In this document: piece by piece, positions 50,223 through 58,348 of the stretch
How positions within the stretch are numbered: position 1 is the stretch's first letter
Layout: every line of letters starts with the position of its first letter
DNA from: an uncultured bacterium
Lineage (GTDB): Bacteria; Hydrogenedentota; Hydrogenedentia; Hydrogenedentales; CAILVY01
DNA length: 64,000 nt
Reading direction: 5' to 3'
Assembly (NCBI GenBank): GCA_937951485.1
Contig: CALEDJ010000025.1
Coordinates: 29,346-93,345 of the forward strand
Made by a program: the position numbers and the translations under genes
Notes under the pieces: generated by a model
What the model was told of the DNA's origin: nothing
Databases searched by the model: none
What the model saw: the letters and a program-made list of their open reading frames with translations, nothing else

Positions 50223-51380
50223 ATGAAGATTGGGATCACTTGTCATCCTTCCGCGGGCGGGAGCGGCATCATGGCGACGGAACTCGGCCTGGCATTGGCG
50301 GAGCGGGGCCATGTCGTGCACTTCGTCACCGAGGACGCGCCGTTCCGGCTCAAGGGTTTCCACGAAAATGTCTTTGCCCACTACGTCAGCGCCGTGGCCT
50401 ATCCGCTCTTCCGCACGCCGCCCTATTCCCTCTCGCTGGCCGCCAAAATCTGCGAGGTTGCCGAGGAACACGAAATAGACCTGTGGCACGCGCACTATGC
50501 CATCCCCAACGCCGCCGCCGCCATTTTCGCGCGCGAGATGCTGCCGCCGGACCGCCGATTCTGTCTGGTGACCACGCTGCACGGGACTGACATCACCCTT
50601 GTGGGCAGCGACCCGTCGTTCCATCGCGTCACACGCTACGCTATGCTGAAAAGTTGCGCGGTGACCGCCGTGTCGGACTGGCTGCGCCGGGAGACGGAGC
50701 GCGAGTTCGCTCTGGAACGCGCCATCCATGTCATCCCCAATTTTGTGGACCAGGACAAGTTCGTGCCGAATCCCAATCAAAAATGCCCGTTCGCGCGCGA
50801 AGACGAAAAAGTCATCATGCACATTTCGAATTTCCGGCCCGTCAAGCGCGTCACCGATGTTGTCCGAGTCTTCAAGCGAATCCTGGACCGTGTTCCCGCG
50901 CGGCTGATAATGGTGGGGGAGGGACCGGAACGCCTCTCCGCGGTCGGCGTGGCCAAACAACTTGGCATCACGGACAAAATCACCTGCCTCGGAAATTACG
51001 AGAACATAGAATACCTGCTGCCGGCAGCCGACCTCGTCATTCAGCCCAGCGAGCACGAAAGTTTCGGACTCGTGCCGCTCGAAGCCATGTCCTGCGAAAC
51101 CCCCGTCATCGGCACCCGCAGCGGCGGCATCGCCGAAGTCGTCGAACATGGCGTCACCGGCTACCTCTGCGAAGTCGGCGACATCGAAGCAATGGTCCAC
51201 TGCGCCCTGGAAGTCTTGCTCGACCCCGCCAAAGCACGCACCATGGGCCGCAGTGCACGCCAACGCGCCATAGAACGCTTCAGCAAGGAAAAGATTGTGG
51301 CGGAATACGAAGCGATGTACACCCAATCCCTGGAAAACCATCGCCGCGTCCTGGCATGTCAGGATAGTCCCCATTGGTGA
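50223..51380 (+). CDS. bshA: N-acetyl-alpha-D-glucosaminyl L-malate synthase BshA
   Basis: 385 residues, a GT4 (GT-B) glycosyltransferase. The N-terminus KIGITCHPSAGGSGIMATELG is the BshA hallmark, followed by IDLWHAHYAIPNAAAA and TTLHGTDITLVG. The C-terminal domain has the GT4 donor-site pair HISNFRPVKR and PSEHESFGLVPLEAMSC, where E-x7-E binds UDP-GlcNAc. It makes GlcNAc-malate from UDP-GlcNAc and L-malate, the first bacillithiol step. The start at 50223 is chosen by alignment with the family; earlier in-frame codons add an unlike leader. The gap after bshB1 is 50 bases. Confidence 0.93.
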   Translation: MKIGITCHPSAGGSGIMATELGLALAERGHVVHFVTEDAPFRLKGFHENVFAHYVSAVAYPLFRTPPYSLSLAAKICEVAEEHEIDLWHAHYAIPNAAAAIFAREMLPPDRRFCLVTTLHGTDITLVGSDPSFHRVTRYAMLKSCAVTAVSDWLRRETEREFALERAIHVIPNFVDQDKFVPNPNQKCPFAREDEKVIMHISNFRPVKRVTDVVRVFKRILDRVPARLIMVGEGPERLSAVGVAKQLGITDKITCLGNYENIEYLLPAADLVIQPSEHESFGLVPLEAMSCETPVIGTRSGGIAEVVEHGVTGYLCEVGDIEAMVHCALEVLLDPAKARTMGRSARQRAIERFSKEKIVAEYEAMYTQSLENHRRVLACQDSPHW

Positions 51381-51550
51381 ATGTCCTCGCCATCTCGTTG
51401 CAATGCTCCCGCGGTGCAATGTACTCATCGCGGCGCTCCGCGCCAGAAAAGCAAAGGCCACAACGTCTTGCATGCACTACCGCGCGGCGCTGGAGCGCCG
51501 CCACAGGGCGTGACACCGCCAGAATGGTGTGATGAGATCGTCTGTGTCCG

Positions 51551-51649
51551 GAGGCATTTGCAAAATGGGCGTTTCGGACCTCAGTTCCACAAAAATCCCG
51601 CATATTTCATGTTCTTGAACGCAAAAATGGGCCGTTTCGGAAATGCCTC
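51551..51649. repeat. Inverted-end element E3
   Basis: The ends GAGGCATTTGCAAAATGG and CCGTTTCGGAAATGCCTC are inverted copies. Read in reverse, the centre matches element E2. The plus strand reads RHLQNGRFG, then FHKNPAYFM, ending RFGNAS, which lines up with the E2 frame; the length difference is a multiple of three. It lies 15 bases before the vapBC promoter. Confidence 0.8.
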
Positions 51650-51663
51650 GTCTATGGCAGTGC

Positions 51664-51692
51664 TTGACATTTTCCCATATCCATGGTATGGT
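51664..51692 (+). promoter_or_regulatory. vapBC promoter/operator, apparently leaderless
   Basis: TTGACA (51664-51669), a 17-base spacer, TATGGT (51687-51692), then 7 bases to the vapB ATG at 51700, with no ribosome site. The imperfect palindrome CCATATCCATGGTATGG in the spacer is a candidate operator for self-repression by VapB. Confidence 0.6.
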
Positions 51693-51699
51693 TTTCCAT

Positions 51700-51924
51700 A
51701 TGAAGACGACATTGAATATCAGCGACAGTGTGATGCGGGCATTGAAGCGCGAAGCGGCAAAACAGGGGAAAACCATGTCGGAACTTGTGGAAGCGGCGCT
51801 GCGGGCGTTGTTGGCGGATCCCCCGAAAAATGAGGAGTTGCCGCCTTTGCCGGCATTCAACAGCGGAGGGGCGCGGGTGAATGTCGCCAACCGCGATGCA
51901 TTGTACGACGTGATGGAGCGCTGA
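51700..51924 (+). CDS. vapB: Ribbon-helix-helix antitoxin (VapB type)
   Basis: 74 residues. The N-terminus TTLNISDSVMRALKREAAKQGKTMSELVEAALRALL is a ribbon-helix-helix fold: one strand and two helices, which dimerise to bind DNA. The C-terminal tail (PPLPAFNSGGARVNVANRDALYDVMER) would wrap around the toxin. A PIN toxin gene starts 2 bases after the stop. The likely leaderless promoter and operator just upstream fit the usual self-repression of toxin-antitoxin operons. The start at 51700 is preferred; the in-frame ATG at 51643 lies inside element E3. Confidence 0.88.
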   Translation: MKTTLNISDSVMRALKREAAKQGKTMSELVEAALRALLADPPKNEELPPLPAFNSGGARVNVANRDALYDVMER

Positions 51925-51926
51925 CG

Positions 51927-52361
51927 GTGTTCGTTGTTGACACCAACATCCTGCTATATGCGGCAGATGGCGACTCGCCGAACCACGCAGTTTGCCGGAA
52001 TCTGCTTGAGACATGGCGCCGCCAGCGGACTCCCTGGTATCTCACGTGGGGGATAGTCTACGAGTTTCTTCGCGTCTCCACCCATCCCAATGTGTTTCGT
52101 AATCCGTTCTCGGCGCGCGACGCCTCGCGTTTTCTGATGGCGGTGCTGGCTTCCCCAAGCCTCGGACTGCTGACTGAAACCTCCCGACACGAGGCGATTC
52201 TGAGCGAAATGATCGAAGCCCTTCCGGCGCTTCGCGGAAATCTTATGTTTGACGCCCACGTCGTCGCGCTGATGCGGGAACACGGCATACGCACCATCTA
52301 TACGCACGACGCCGATTTCCACCGATTCCCGGACCTGACCGTGACCGACCCGACACAATAG
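51927..52361 (+). CDS. vapC: PIN-domain toxin (VapC type)
   Basis: 144 residues from a GTG at 51927, preceded by GGAG. PIN acidic residues are all visible: FVVDTNILLYA (Asp near 5), VYEFLRV (Glu near 46), MFDAHVVAL (Asp near 109) and THDADFHRF (Asp near 127 or 129), which hold metal for RNA cleavage. It would cut RNA when VapB is degraded. It directly follows the antitoxin gene. The pair lies next to repeat elements, consistent with horizontal spread, which is an inference. Confidence 0.92.
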   Translation: MFVVDTNILLYAADGDSPNHAVCRNLLETWRRQRTPWYLTWGIVYEFLRVSTHPNVFRNPFSARDASRFLMAVLASPSLGLLTETSRHEAILSEMIEALPALRGNLMFDAHVVALMREHGIRTIYTHDADFHRFPDLTVTDPTQ

Positions 52362-52457
52362 GCGCAACAGGTTCTGGGGTTGCCCTCCCCGGCTTTACCA
52401 TCTGGACAAGCCTGTGGTTTGCAGAAGCGCTTTGAGAGCAAAAGGGGAAATCCCAAT

Positions 52458-55235
52458 TCACTTGCTCAACGCTTTTATTTCATCCGTGCTGAGCGCCCGG
52501 GCGAAAAACAGCGCGTCGCTGATACAGCCCCGGAAATGCTCGCCACCCGGATAGCGTGGGTTGGCGCCGAAGGCAACCTCCAGGCTGTGACTTGACAGTT
52601 TCACAGGCACTGTCACTGAGGCTGCGGCTGCACCGTTGACATACAATGTCAATTGACCGCCCTGCTTGACCGCCGCAACATGGCCCCACTCGCCTTCGCG
52701 CAAAGGAACGCCCATTGTACCCGCAAATCCTGCAGGGTTTTCGATGCGCGCATGCACGGCCCCGCCTTCAATCGTGATTCGCAGGGGATCATCCGATGCG
52801 CGGCACCACGCCGAAAAGACCTGCTGCAATCCCGGCGCCCCCGGCGCCTCGGGGCGAATCCATGCCGCAGCGGTGCAATCGGACTCAGGAAAGAAGGGCA
52901 GCCGATAGCGCGCCATGCCGTTGGCAAAGCGCAATGATTTCTCCCCCTCGCCTGCACGGTTTTCGGCAGGCGTCACATTGCGCGCTTCATCGAGCATGCC
53001 GAATATTGGCGCGACGTCGCCGTGCATCGGTGCGTCAATCATGGCGCCATCTTCGCGTATCCCCGCAGAGAACGTCTCCGTGGCGGCGGGGTTCACGCGA
53101 AATCGCCGGGCGCCGCCCACATTCTCCGCTGATCCATGTGCATTTTCCGCTATGACCTTCCAATAGTATTCCCCGGAATCCTTTAACGCATCGTCAACAA
53201 TGATAAAGGGATTGCTCAGACCCTCCCGTTGCACGACGATGTCGGTTAAATCCGCATTCCGCGCGACGCACAGCCGATAGGTGATGTCGGGATGCGCATA
53301 GGCGTCCCAGCGGAACAATATCGCGCCCGGAGCGCCTTCGGCACCGTCTTCGGGGAGGCTCAAGGCAACCGGAACAGGCAGCGGTCTGGCATCGGGAAGC
53401 CATGCGGCATACTCGGTGCCATGGGCTCCCGCGCTCGCAAAATCACACAGCACAATCGCTGTCCCGTCCGCAGCGGAGGCCCGCCACAATCCCATGGGCG
53501 CGAAGCGCCCCACATGCGTTGGAGGCGGCACAGGCATGGGCTGCAGCGCAAGGCTCTCCGGTGCAATTTCGGGAATCTGTGATGGCTCAATGTCATTGAA
53601 GAACGCATCATAGGCCAGCAGCAACGGCCCCCGCAGAAGCGCAATTTTTCCGAAACGGTCCGGCGGCGCCCCTGTCACCTTGCGGACCGACATGTCCAGC
53701 CTCAGAGTAACCGTGTCGCCCGCCGTCCAGGTGCGTTCGATCGTAAAGTAGGAACCTGCCTGCGGCGAAGCCGTTTCCGGGATGTCATTGATGCGCACTT
53801 CCGCATAATTGGCCCATCCGGGAATACGCAGGCGCAAGGGAAATGTACTGGGTGCATCCGGTTCCAGCACAATCTTCACAAGGTTATCGACGGGATAACG
53901 GGTTTCCTGCCGGATGTTCAGATGCGCGCCGTTATCGCAGACAATTGAGAAAGTGGAAGGGCCGTAGTAATTCAGGACGATGGCGCTGCGGTCGCGCAAC
54001 ACCGCCCACTCGGACAGCATGCCCAGTCCACGCGGCGCATTCACGGAGCAGCAATTCAATTCCGGGGACCCTGGCCGATATTGAAAATTGATCTGATGAT
54101 ATGCCGGTGCGCGCACGCCGTTCATCGGCGTGTCATAGGTGCACCAACTGCCCGAAGGGTGCTGCGCGGCAAGGCACTGATTCCAGGTGCTGTATTCCAG
54201 TTCATCCGCAACGGTCGGGTCGCCTGTCAGTTGCAGCACATCCACGCTCAACGCCATCCACGCCACCGTGCAGCAGGTCTCGATGGAACCATGGGCGTGG
54301 ATTGTGCCGAAGGCCTGCTCGTGTGTGGAGAATGCCCCTGAGGGATGCCGGTCGTTTTCGCGGATGCTGTTCCAGAGATTGATCGTCGCATCACGGTAGT
54401 GCGGTTCGCCGCTGATTCGGAACAACTCGACAAATCCCTGAACGATGTGCAGGCTTTCCCACCGCGGGCCGCTTCCCGGCAACTGGTGATACGGCACACC
54501 CGCCGCGCCTTTCCGCAGCCAGTCGCCGTCCCTGGCCAGGTCCTCCTCAAATCGCTGCGCCATCGCCAGGTATCGCGGTTCCCCGGTGCGCCGGTGCATC
54601 AATGCCATTGCGTGCAGCATCGCCAGATTCATCGCGGGCGTGCCCGCCTCGATTGGACGGCGTCCCCCTTCGGGATACACATCACACACAAAATCGGCCA
54701 TGCGGCGCGCACACGCCATCGCCTTGGAATCGCCCGTGGCGTCGTGCCACTGCAACAATCCCAGCATGACATGATAATGCCCCCAGAGGTCCCAATGGGT
54801 GAGCAGGCGTTCATGTTTCGGCCACGGCCCCAGGTATCCGTCCTCATCCTGCGCGGCCACCAGCCCTTCAGTGAAAGCCTCTAACAGCGCGCGCAGACGC
54901 GCATCATCCGTCACGCGCATCGCCTGCACCGCCGAGATCAGGTATTTTCCCGCAAATTCGCCCGCCCAGGGTACCGGCGTCGGATACGGGAGATGACGGT
55001 CCCGGCGGTAAAACATTTCCAGCATGTTCGGATTCGCCCCCGGCGCACGCAGCAGCCAATGATCCAGGTTCGCCTGAATCCGGTCGCCCATGGGGCCGTC
55101 AAATTGAAACTGCGCCGACAAAAATGTGCGCATCTGCATGGCTTCGTCCATTGTTCCACTCTCCGTCACTGCATGTGCCGGCAACAGTCCCGTTGACAAC
55201 AACGCCATTCCAAGAAACACCAGGCTTATCCGCAT
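52458..55235 (-). CDS. Secreted GH127-type (DUF1680) beta-L-arabinofuranosidase with LamG domain
   Basis: 925 residues. The ATG at 55235 follows AGGAGAATCGGTCC. A signal peptide (ISLVFLGMALLSTGLLPAHA) precedes the (alpha/alpha)6 barrel: VPWAGEFAGKYLISAVQAM, EDGYLGPW, HWDLWGHYHVMLGLL. The GH127 metal/nucleophile residues appear: GSIETCCTVAWM (Glu near 324) and ELNCCSVNAPRG (Cys-Cys near 396). A beta domain (LRLRIPGWA) and an Fn3-like domain (about 650-720) follow, then a LamG/concanavalin domain to the end (TAAAWIRPEAPG, EWGHVAAVKQGGQLTLYVNG). GH127 enzymes remove beta-L-arabinofuranose. The LamG part probably binds glycan. Confidence 0.87.
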   Translation of the reverse strand: MRISLVFLGMALLSTGLLPAHAVTESGTMDEAMQMRTFLSAQFQFDGPMGDRIQANLDHWLLRAPGANPNMLEMFYRRDRHLPYPTPVPWAGEFAGKYLISAVQAMRVTDDARLRALLEAFTEGLVAAQDEDGYLGPWPKHERLLTHWDLWGHYHVMLGLLQWHDATGDSKAMACARRMADFVCDVYPEGGRRPIEAGTPAMNLAMLHAMALMHRRTGEPRYLAMAQRFEEDLARDGDWLRKGAAGVPYHQLPGSGPRWESLHIVQGFVELFRISGEPHYRDATINLWNSIRENDRHPSGAFSTHEQAFGTIHAHGSIETCCTVAWMALSVDVLQLTGDPTVADELEYSTWNQCLAAQHPSGSWCTYDTPMNGVRAPAYHQINFQYRPGSPELNCCSVNAPRGLGMLSEWAVLRDRSAIVLNYYGPSTFSIVCDNGAHLNIRQETRYPVDNLVKIVLEPDAPSTFPLRLRIPGWANYAEVRINDIPETASPQAGSYFTIERTWTAGDTVTLRLDMSVRKVTGAPPDRFGKIALLRGPLLLAYDAFFNDIEPSQIPEIAPESLALQPMPVPPPTHVGRFAPMGLWRASAADGTAIVLCDFASAGAHGTEYAAWLPDARPLPVPVALSLPEDGAEGAPGAILFRWDAYAHPDITYRLCVARNADLTDIVVQREGLSNPFIIVDDALKDSGEYYWKVIAENAHGSAENVGGARRFRVNPAATETFSAGIREDGAMIDAPMHGDVAPIFGMLDEARNVTPAENRAGEGEKSLRFANGMARYRLPFFPESDCTAAAWIRPEAPGAPGLQQVFSAWCRASDDPLRITIEGGAVHARIENPAGFAGTMGVPLREGEWGHVAAVKQGGQLTLYVNGAAAASVTVPVKLSSHSLEVAFGANPRYPGGEHFRGCISDALFFARALSTDEIKALSK

Positions 55236-55484
55236 GGACCGATTCTCCTGTCTTTTTGTCCGCGAGAGGGTGCCAGATGGTATCAGAAAACGTCATGGAT
55301 GCCGCAAGTATATCAACATCATCCCAAAGTGGGATATTGTTTTTTCGTCTGATTCGAACGGATGGGGCACAACATGCTTGAATTCATCCGGCCAGTTCAG
55401 AAAACAAAGCGAAAGCGCCAACCATGAAAACTTCAAGAAGAACATGCTTGCGGCACACAGGAATTGGGCTGTCAAAATTCAATT

Positions 55485-55730
55485 GACGGGGGCTTTGCCA
55501 TTCGTCAACGTCGGTGGAAACTCATTGACTGGCTGGGCGGCGGTGATTGGTGCAGCACGGGTGATCATGCGCACCAGCCCGGCGTCCCGGCCGGACAACT
55601 CCGTTGCATGAATACGGATGTGCGCGAAGAAGGGAGCCTCCGGGAACAGCATCCCGAAATCGTCGAAGAACTCAAGACGCTATTGGAGCGACACAAGGCA
55701 AAGGGCCATAGCCGGTGGCAGGATTCATGA
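55485..55730 (+). pseudogene. C-terminal relic of a sulfatase gene
   Basis: About 80 codons read FAIRQRRWKLIDWLGG, then PGVPAGQL, and REEGSLREQHPEIVEELKTLLERHKAKGHSR, matching the end of formylglycine-dependent sulfatases (xAIRxGRWKLI, xGQLYxLxxDPxExxNL, HPEIVxxLxxLLE). The catalytic domain, including the C/SxPxR motif, is absent upstream. I take it as the tail of a deleted gene rather than a small protein. Confidence 0.65.
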
Positions 55731-55789
55731 CCGGCTGGTGCGCCGTTGCCAATTACTTACAGGCTATTCCTCAAAGGGAATAACCCCAT

Positions 55790-57517
55790 TCACAGGGCCT
55801 CGTATCTATAGCGGAAACGGCCGAGGGGCGCGGCATCGCCGTTGATGTAGCAGTCGAGAATATCGCCGGGTTTCTGGGAATTGTCCATCCACTTGAATTC
55901 AAGGGTGAAGCGGTCGCCCTGAATACGCAACATGGCCTTTGGGATGGCGACGTGCATGCGATTGCCCTCGACACCCATGTCCACCGCGCCGACTGGCCGC
56001 CAGTTCCAGCCGCCGACGCTCTTTTCAAGCGACGTCTTCCCATCATCGCCGGGTTGCCGGTTGACAAGATAGGAAAAACCTTCCCAGTCCGGCTGGCCGT
56101 CGCCATGCACATCAACGAAAAGCCACATCCAGTTCGGGTCGGTGCAGGGGGAAATGGCCTCCCGGGTTTCGGCGTAGAAATAAACGGCGTCCTTGTCATG
56201 GGTAACCTTGAGCAGGCGGAAATCATTGCGGCCGGTGGTGACCGTATAATGATAGTCCCCGCAACCCCGCTGGTTTCTCGGCATGGTTCCCAAGACATGG
56301 GCGCGGTATTCGGTTTTGACCACGTCCCATTGCGAGAAGTCGCCGGCGATGTTGATGCTTTTACCGCGCCGCTGCGGTTCGACGGGGTCCATCCCCTTGA
56401 AACGCCGGATATTGGCGGCCATTTGCATGTAGTAATTGTCGCCGTAGCCGCCTTGCATCATTTCGACATCCCGGCTGAATTCCAGGTTGTACTGGTCGCA
56501 AAACATGACCGGGCCTTCCTGCTGGTTGAGTTGCATCGCAATCCATTCGTTCCAGCCGGTGATAAAGACCACCTCCGGGTCGAGTTCAAACGCGCGTTCC
56601 CATTGTTCCTGGAAGTTGAAGCCGTATTTCCAGGGTTCCGGACGGTCGTCCATGCGTCCCTTGTGAAAACTCCGACCCCGCGCCTTGCCCGTGCTCATGA
56701 ATTCAACCCGACCGTCGTCCTGATGCAGGTTCTGGCCGACGGACACGTTCACCTGTTCCGGCTTCGCCGGGTCTTCATCATAGGAATAGACCTGCGGATA
56801 GGTCGCTTCCCAGTGCCACGCGTTGTGGGTGTTGACCAGTTGAAAAGGCCAATGAGCCTTGCGCAGCGTGAAAAACGCCTTCACTTCGTCCGAAGCCTCG
56901 GCCGGATCGCAAATCATCAGCGGCCTGCCCTTCCAATGGAACCACAACTCCGGATATAGCCCCGGCTTATAGAGCACATCATAAATCGCTTGGGCGGTCT
57001 GGCCCGCCGCAGTGTTCACCATGAACGCAATCTGCGGCACATGCGCGCCGGTACGGCGTTGCTCGTCAAAGACCTCGCACAGTTTGAGGAATGCCTCTTT
57101 GTAAATGAGAGCGTTGGTGGTGTCGAAGACCAGGAAGTCCACACCCGCGTCAGAGAGCAGCATGGCGTGACGCCGCAGCACCCACGGGTCGTCGCTTCGG
57201 TAATAGCCGTACATCGGCTCCCCCCAGAAATGAAATGCGTGCACCGGTCCCCACGGGGGCGAGGCAGTTGTGTCGTGGGCCGTGGGATTGTCCTTAAGAA
57301 CCTTTGAAACATCAAAGACGTAATCCAGATTCATCCAGAGGAAGTAGAAAATGCCAACATATCGGTCATTCCGAAACGAACCGACCTCGGTCGCTTCCGG
57401 CATCATGCGGCCCAGCGAGTCGGTTCCATACACATGCGCGCCGGGATGACTGGGCGTCGCAGCGTGCAAGGAGTGCATGCACAAAGCGCCCATGATTAGC
57501 GGACCGAAACCCTTCAT
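55790..57517 (-). CDS. Secreted GH99/GH71-like glycosidase with CBM9-like C-terminus
   Basis: 575 residues. The ATG at 57517 follows AAGGAGAGAG. The N-terminus (FGPLIMGALCMHSLHAA) is a signal peptide. Residues about 40-390 look like a TIM barrel of the GH71/GH99 kind: RYVGIFYFLWMNLDYVF, DDPWVLRRHAMLLSDAGVDFLVFDTTN, VNTHNAWHWEATYPQ and VVFITGWNEWIAMQL, a motif seen at the end of such barrels. The C-terminal part (about 400-575) has FRLLKVTHDKDAVYFYAET, DPNWMWLFVDVHGDGQPDWEG and FTLEFKWMDN, resembling family 9 carbohydrate-binding modules. The substrate is not known; the family is a pattern match only. Confidence 0.65.
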   Translation of the reverse strand: MKGFGPLIMGALCMHSLHAATPSHPGAHVYGTDSLGRMMPEATEVGSFRNDRYVGIFYFLWMNLDYVFDVSKVLKDNPTAHDTTASPPWGPVHAFHFWGEPMYGYYRSDDPWVLRRHAMLLSDAGVDFLVFDTTNALIYKEAFLKLCEVFDEQRRTGAHVPQIAFMVNTAAGQTAQAIYDVLYKPGLYPELWFHWKGRPLMICDPAEASDEVKAFFTLRKAHWPFQLVNTHNAWHWEATYPQVYSYDEDPAKPEQVNVSVGQNLHQDDGRVEFMSTGKARGRSFHKGRMDDRPEPWKYGFNFQEQWERAFELDPEVVFITGWNEWIAMQLNQQEGPVMFCDQYNLEFSRDVEMMQGGYGDNYYMQMAANIRRFKGMDPVEPQRRGKSINIAGDFSQWDVVKTEYRAHVLGTMPRNQRGCGDYHYTVTTGRNDFRLLKVTHDKDAVYFYAETREAISPCTDPNWMWLFVDVHGDGQPDWEGFSYLVNRQPGDDGKTSLEKSVGGWNWRPVGAVDMGVEGNRMHVAIPKAMLRIQGDRFTLEFKWMDNSQKPGDILDCYINGDAAPLGRFRYRYEAL

Positions 57518-57943
57518 CTCTCTCTCCTTAAATGCAGGTGTACAGCCATTATGCTCATGATACCGTCGGGCAGACAGCCGTTCAAGGTGGCATGAAGGGT
57601 CTCCTTTGCGGATAGACTGACAGAACGGAAGCGTATTCACCTGTACAAGCGCGACCGCCAGAGACAGACGAGAAGTGGATCATTCCAATAAAAAGCATCG
57701 TTTCCTTCATAATCACGGGACGAGACTGTCGCATATGTTTCTCTTATGCCGTAAAGACAAATTATTGTCAATTATCTGCTTTTTCGATATAAATCATTCA
57801 TATATATCGGTATTAATTTTTTTTCATGAAAAAATTCTATCCTCTTGTGAGATTTTTTCTTTGTTTTTTTGATTGTGTATTCGATATACTCTACTTAATC
57901 ATTTTTCAGAGACTAATGCTGAAAACCGTGGAGATGTCGCGAT
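57518..57943. other. Intergenic region with sharply AT-rich tract
   Basis: This 426-base gap changes abruptly from GC-rich to AT-rich from about 57680 to 57915 (runs such as ATTTTTTTTCATGAAAAAATTC). It carries a TTGTCA-N17-TATAAA promoter and precedes a gene with an AT-hook. No other gene is seen. Confidence 0.7.
57765..57793 (+). promoter_or_regulatory. Sigma70-type promoter of the HTH/AT-hook gene
   Basis: TTGTCA (57765-57770), a 17-base spacer and TATAAA (57788-57793), leaving a 5' leader of about 140 bases before the ATG at 57944. Confidence 0.55.
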
Positions 57944-58303
57944 ATGGATCAGTTTTTGACAGTAAGCGAAGTCGCGGAAATCCTCAAGATCAAAGAAATG
58001 ACCGTGCGGGAGATGTTCCGTAGCGGCCGATTGCGCGGATTCAAAATCGGGAAATCGTGGCGAACGACCCACACGATGCTTCAAGCGGATTTGGATGGGA
58101 TGTGGCGGTCTCAAATGACTCCTGCGGACGTTACAAAGGAGGATCGGCAGGACAGCGAGGGGGATACGCCGATCAAGAGACGTCGTGGTCGTCCAAGGAA
58201 GGATGAAAGGTTGGAAAACACGCATCCTCCGGAAAAAGTCCCGGCGCCACCGCAAGAAAAGGTGAAGGAACCTGTTGACGATTCGCAAACATATCTTTTC
58301 TGA
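57944..58303 (+). CDS. Excisionase-family HTH protein with AT-hook
   Basis: 119 residues. The N-terminal 55 residues are a MerR/excisionase-type helix-turn-helix (DQFLTVSEVAEILKIKEMTV, REMFRSGRLRGFKIGKSWR). A hydrophilic linker follows. Near residue 85 the segment KRRRGRPRKDER is a canonical AT-hook (RGRP core), which binds the minor groove of AT-rich DNA. The tail (PPEKVPAPPQEKVKEP, ending TYLF) is Pro/Glu-rich. It probably acts as a DNA-binding regulator or architectural protein. The AT-rich tract just upstream is an obvious candidate target. A GGAG site lies about 10 bases before the ATG. Confidence 0.85.
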   Translation: MDQFLTVSEVAEILKIKEMTVREMFRSGRLRGFKIGKSWRTTHTMLQADLDGMWRSQMTPADVTKEDRQDSEGDTPIKRRRGRPRKDERLENTHPPEKVPAPPQEKVKEPVDDSQTYLF

Positions 58304-58348
58304 GGAAAACGGTCTTATTCGTTGGGGAAATGCATGAAAGGAATGGTG

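Larger units (their letters stand above)
51381..51699. other. Intergenic region with hairpins, element E3 and vapBC promoter
   Basis: This 319-base gap holds GC hairpins (GTTGCAATGCTCCCGCGGTGCAAT near 51399 and GCGGCGCTGGAGCGCCGC near 51485), element E3 (51551-51649) and the vapBC promoter. No gene is seen apart from the open segment inside E3. Confidence 0.6.
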
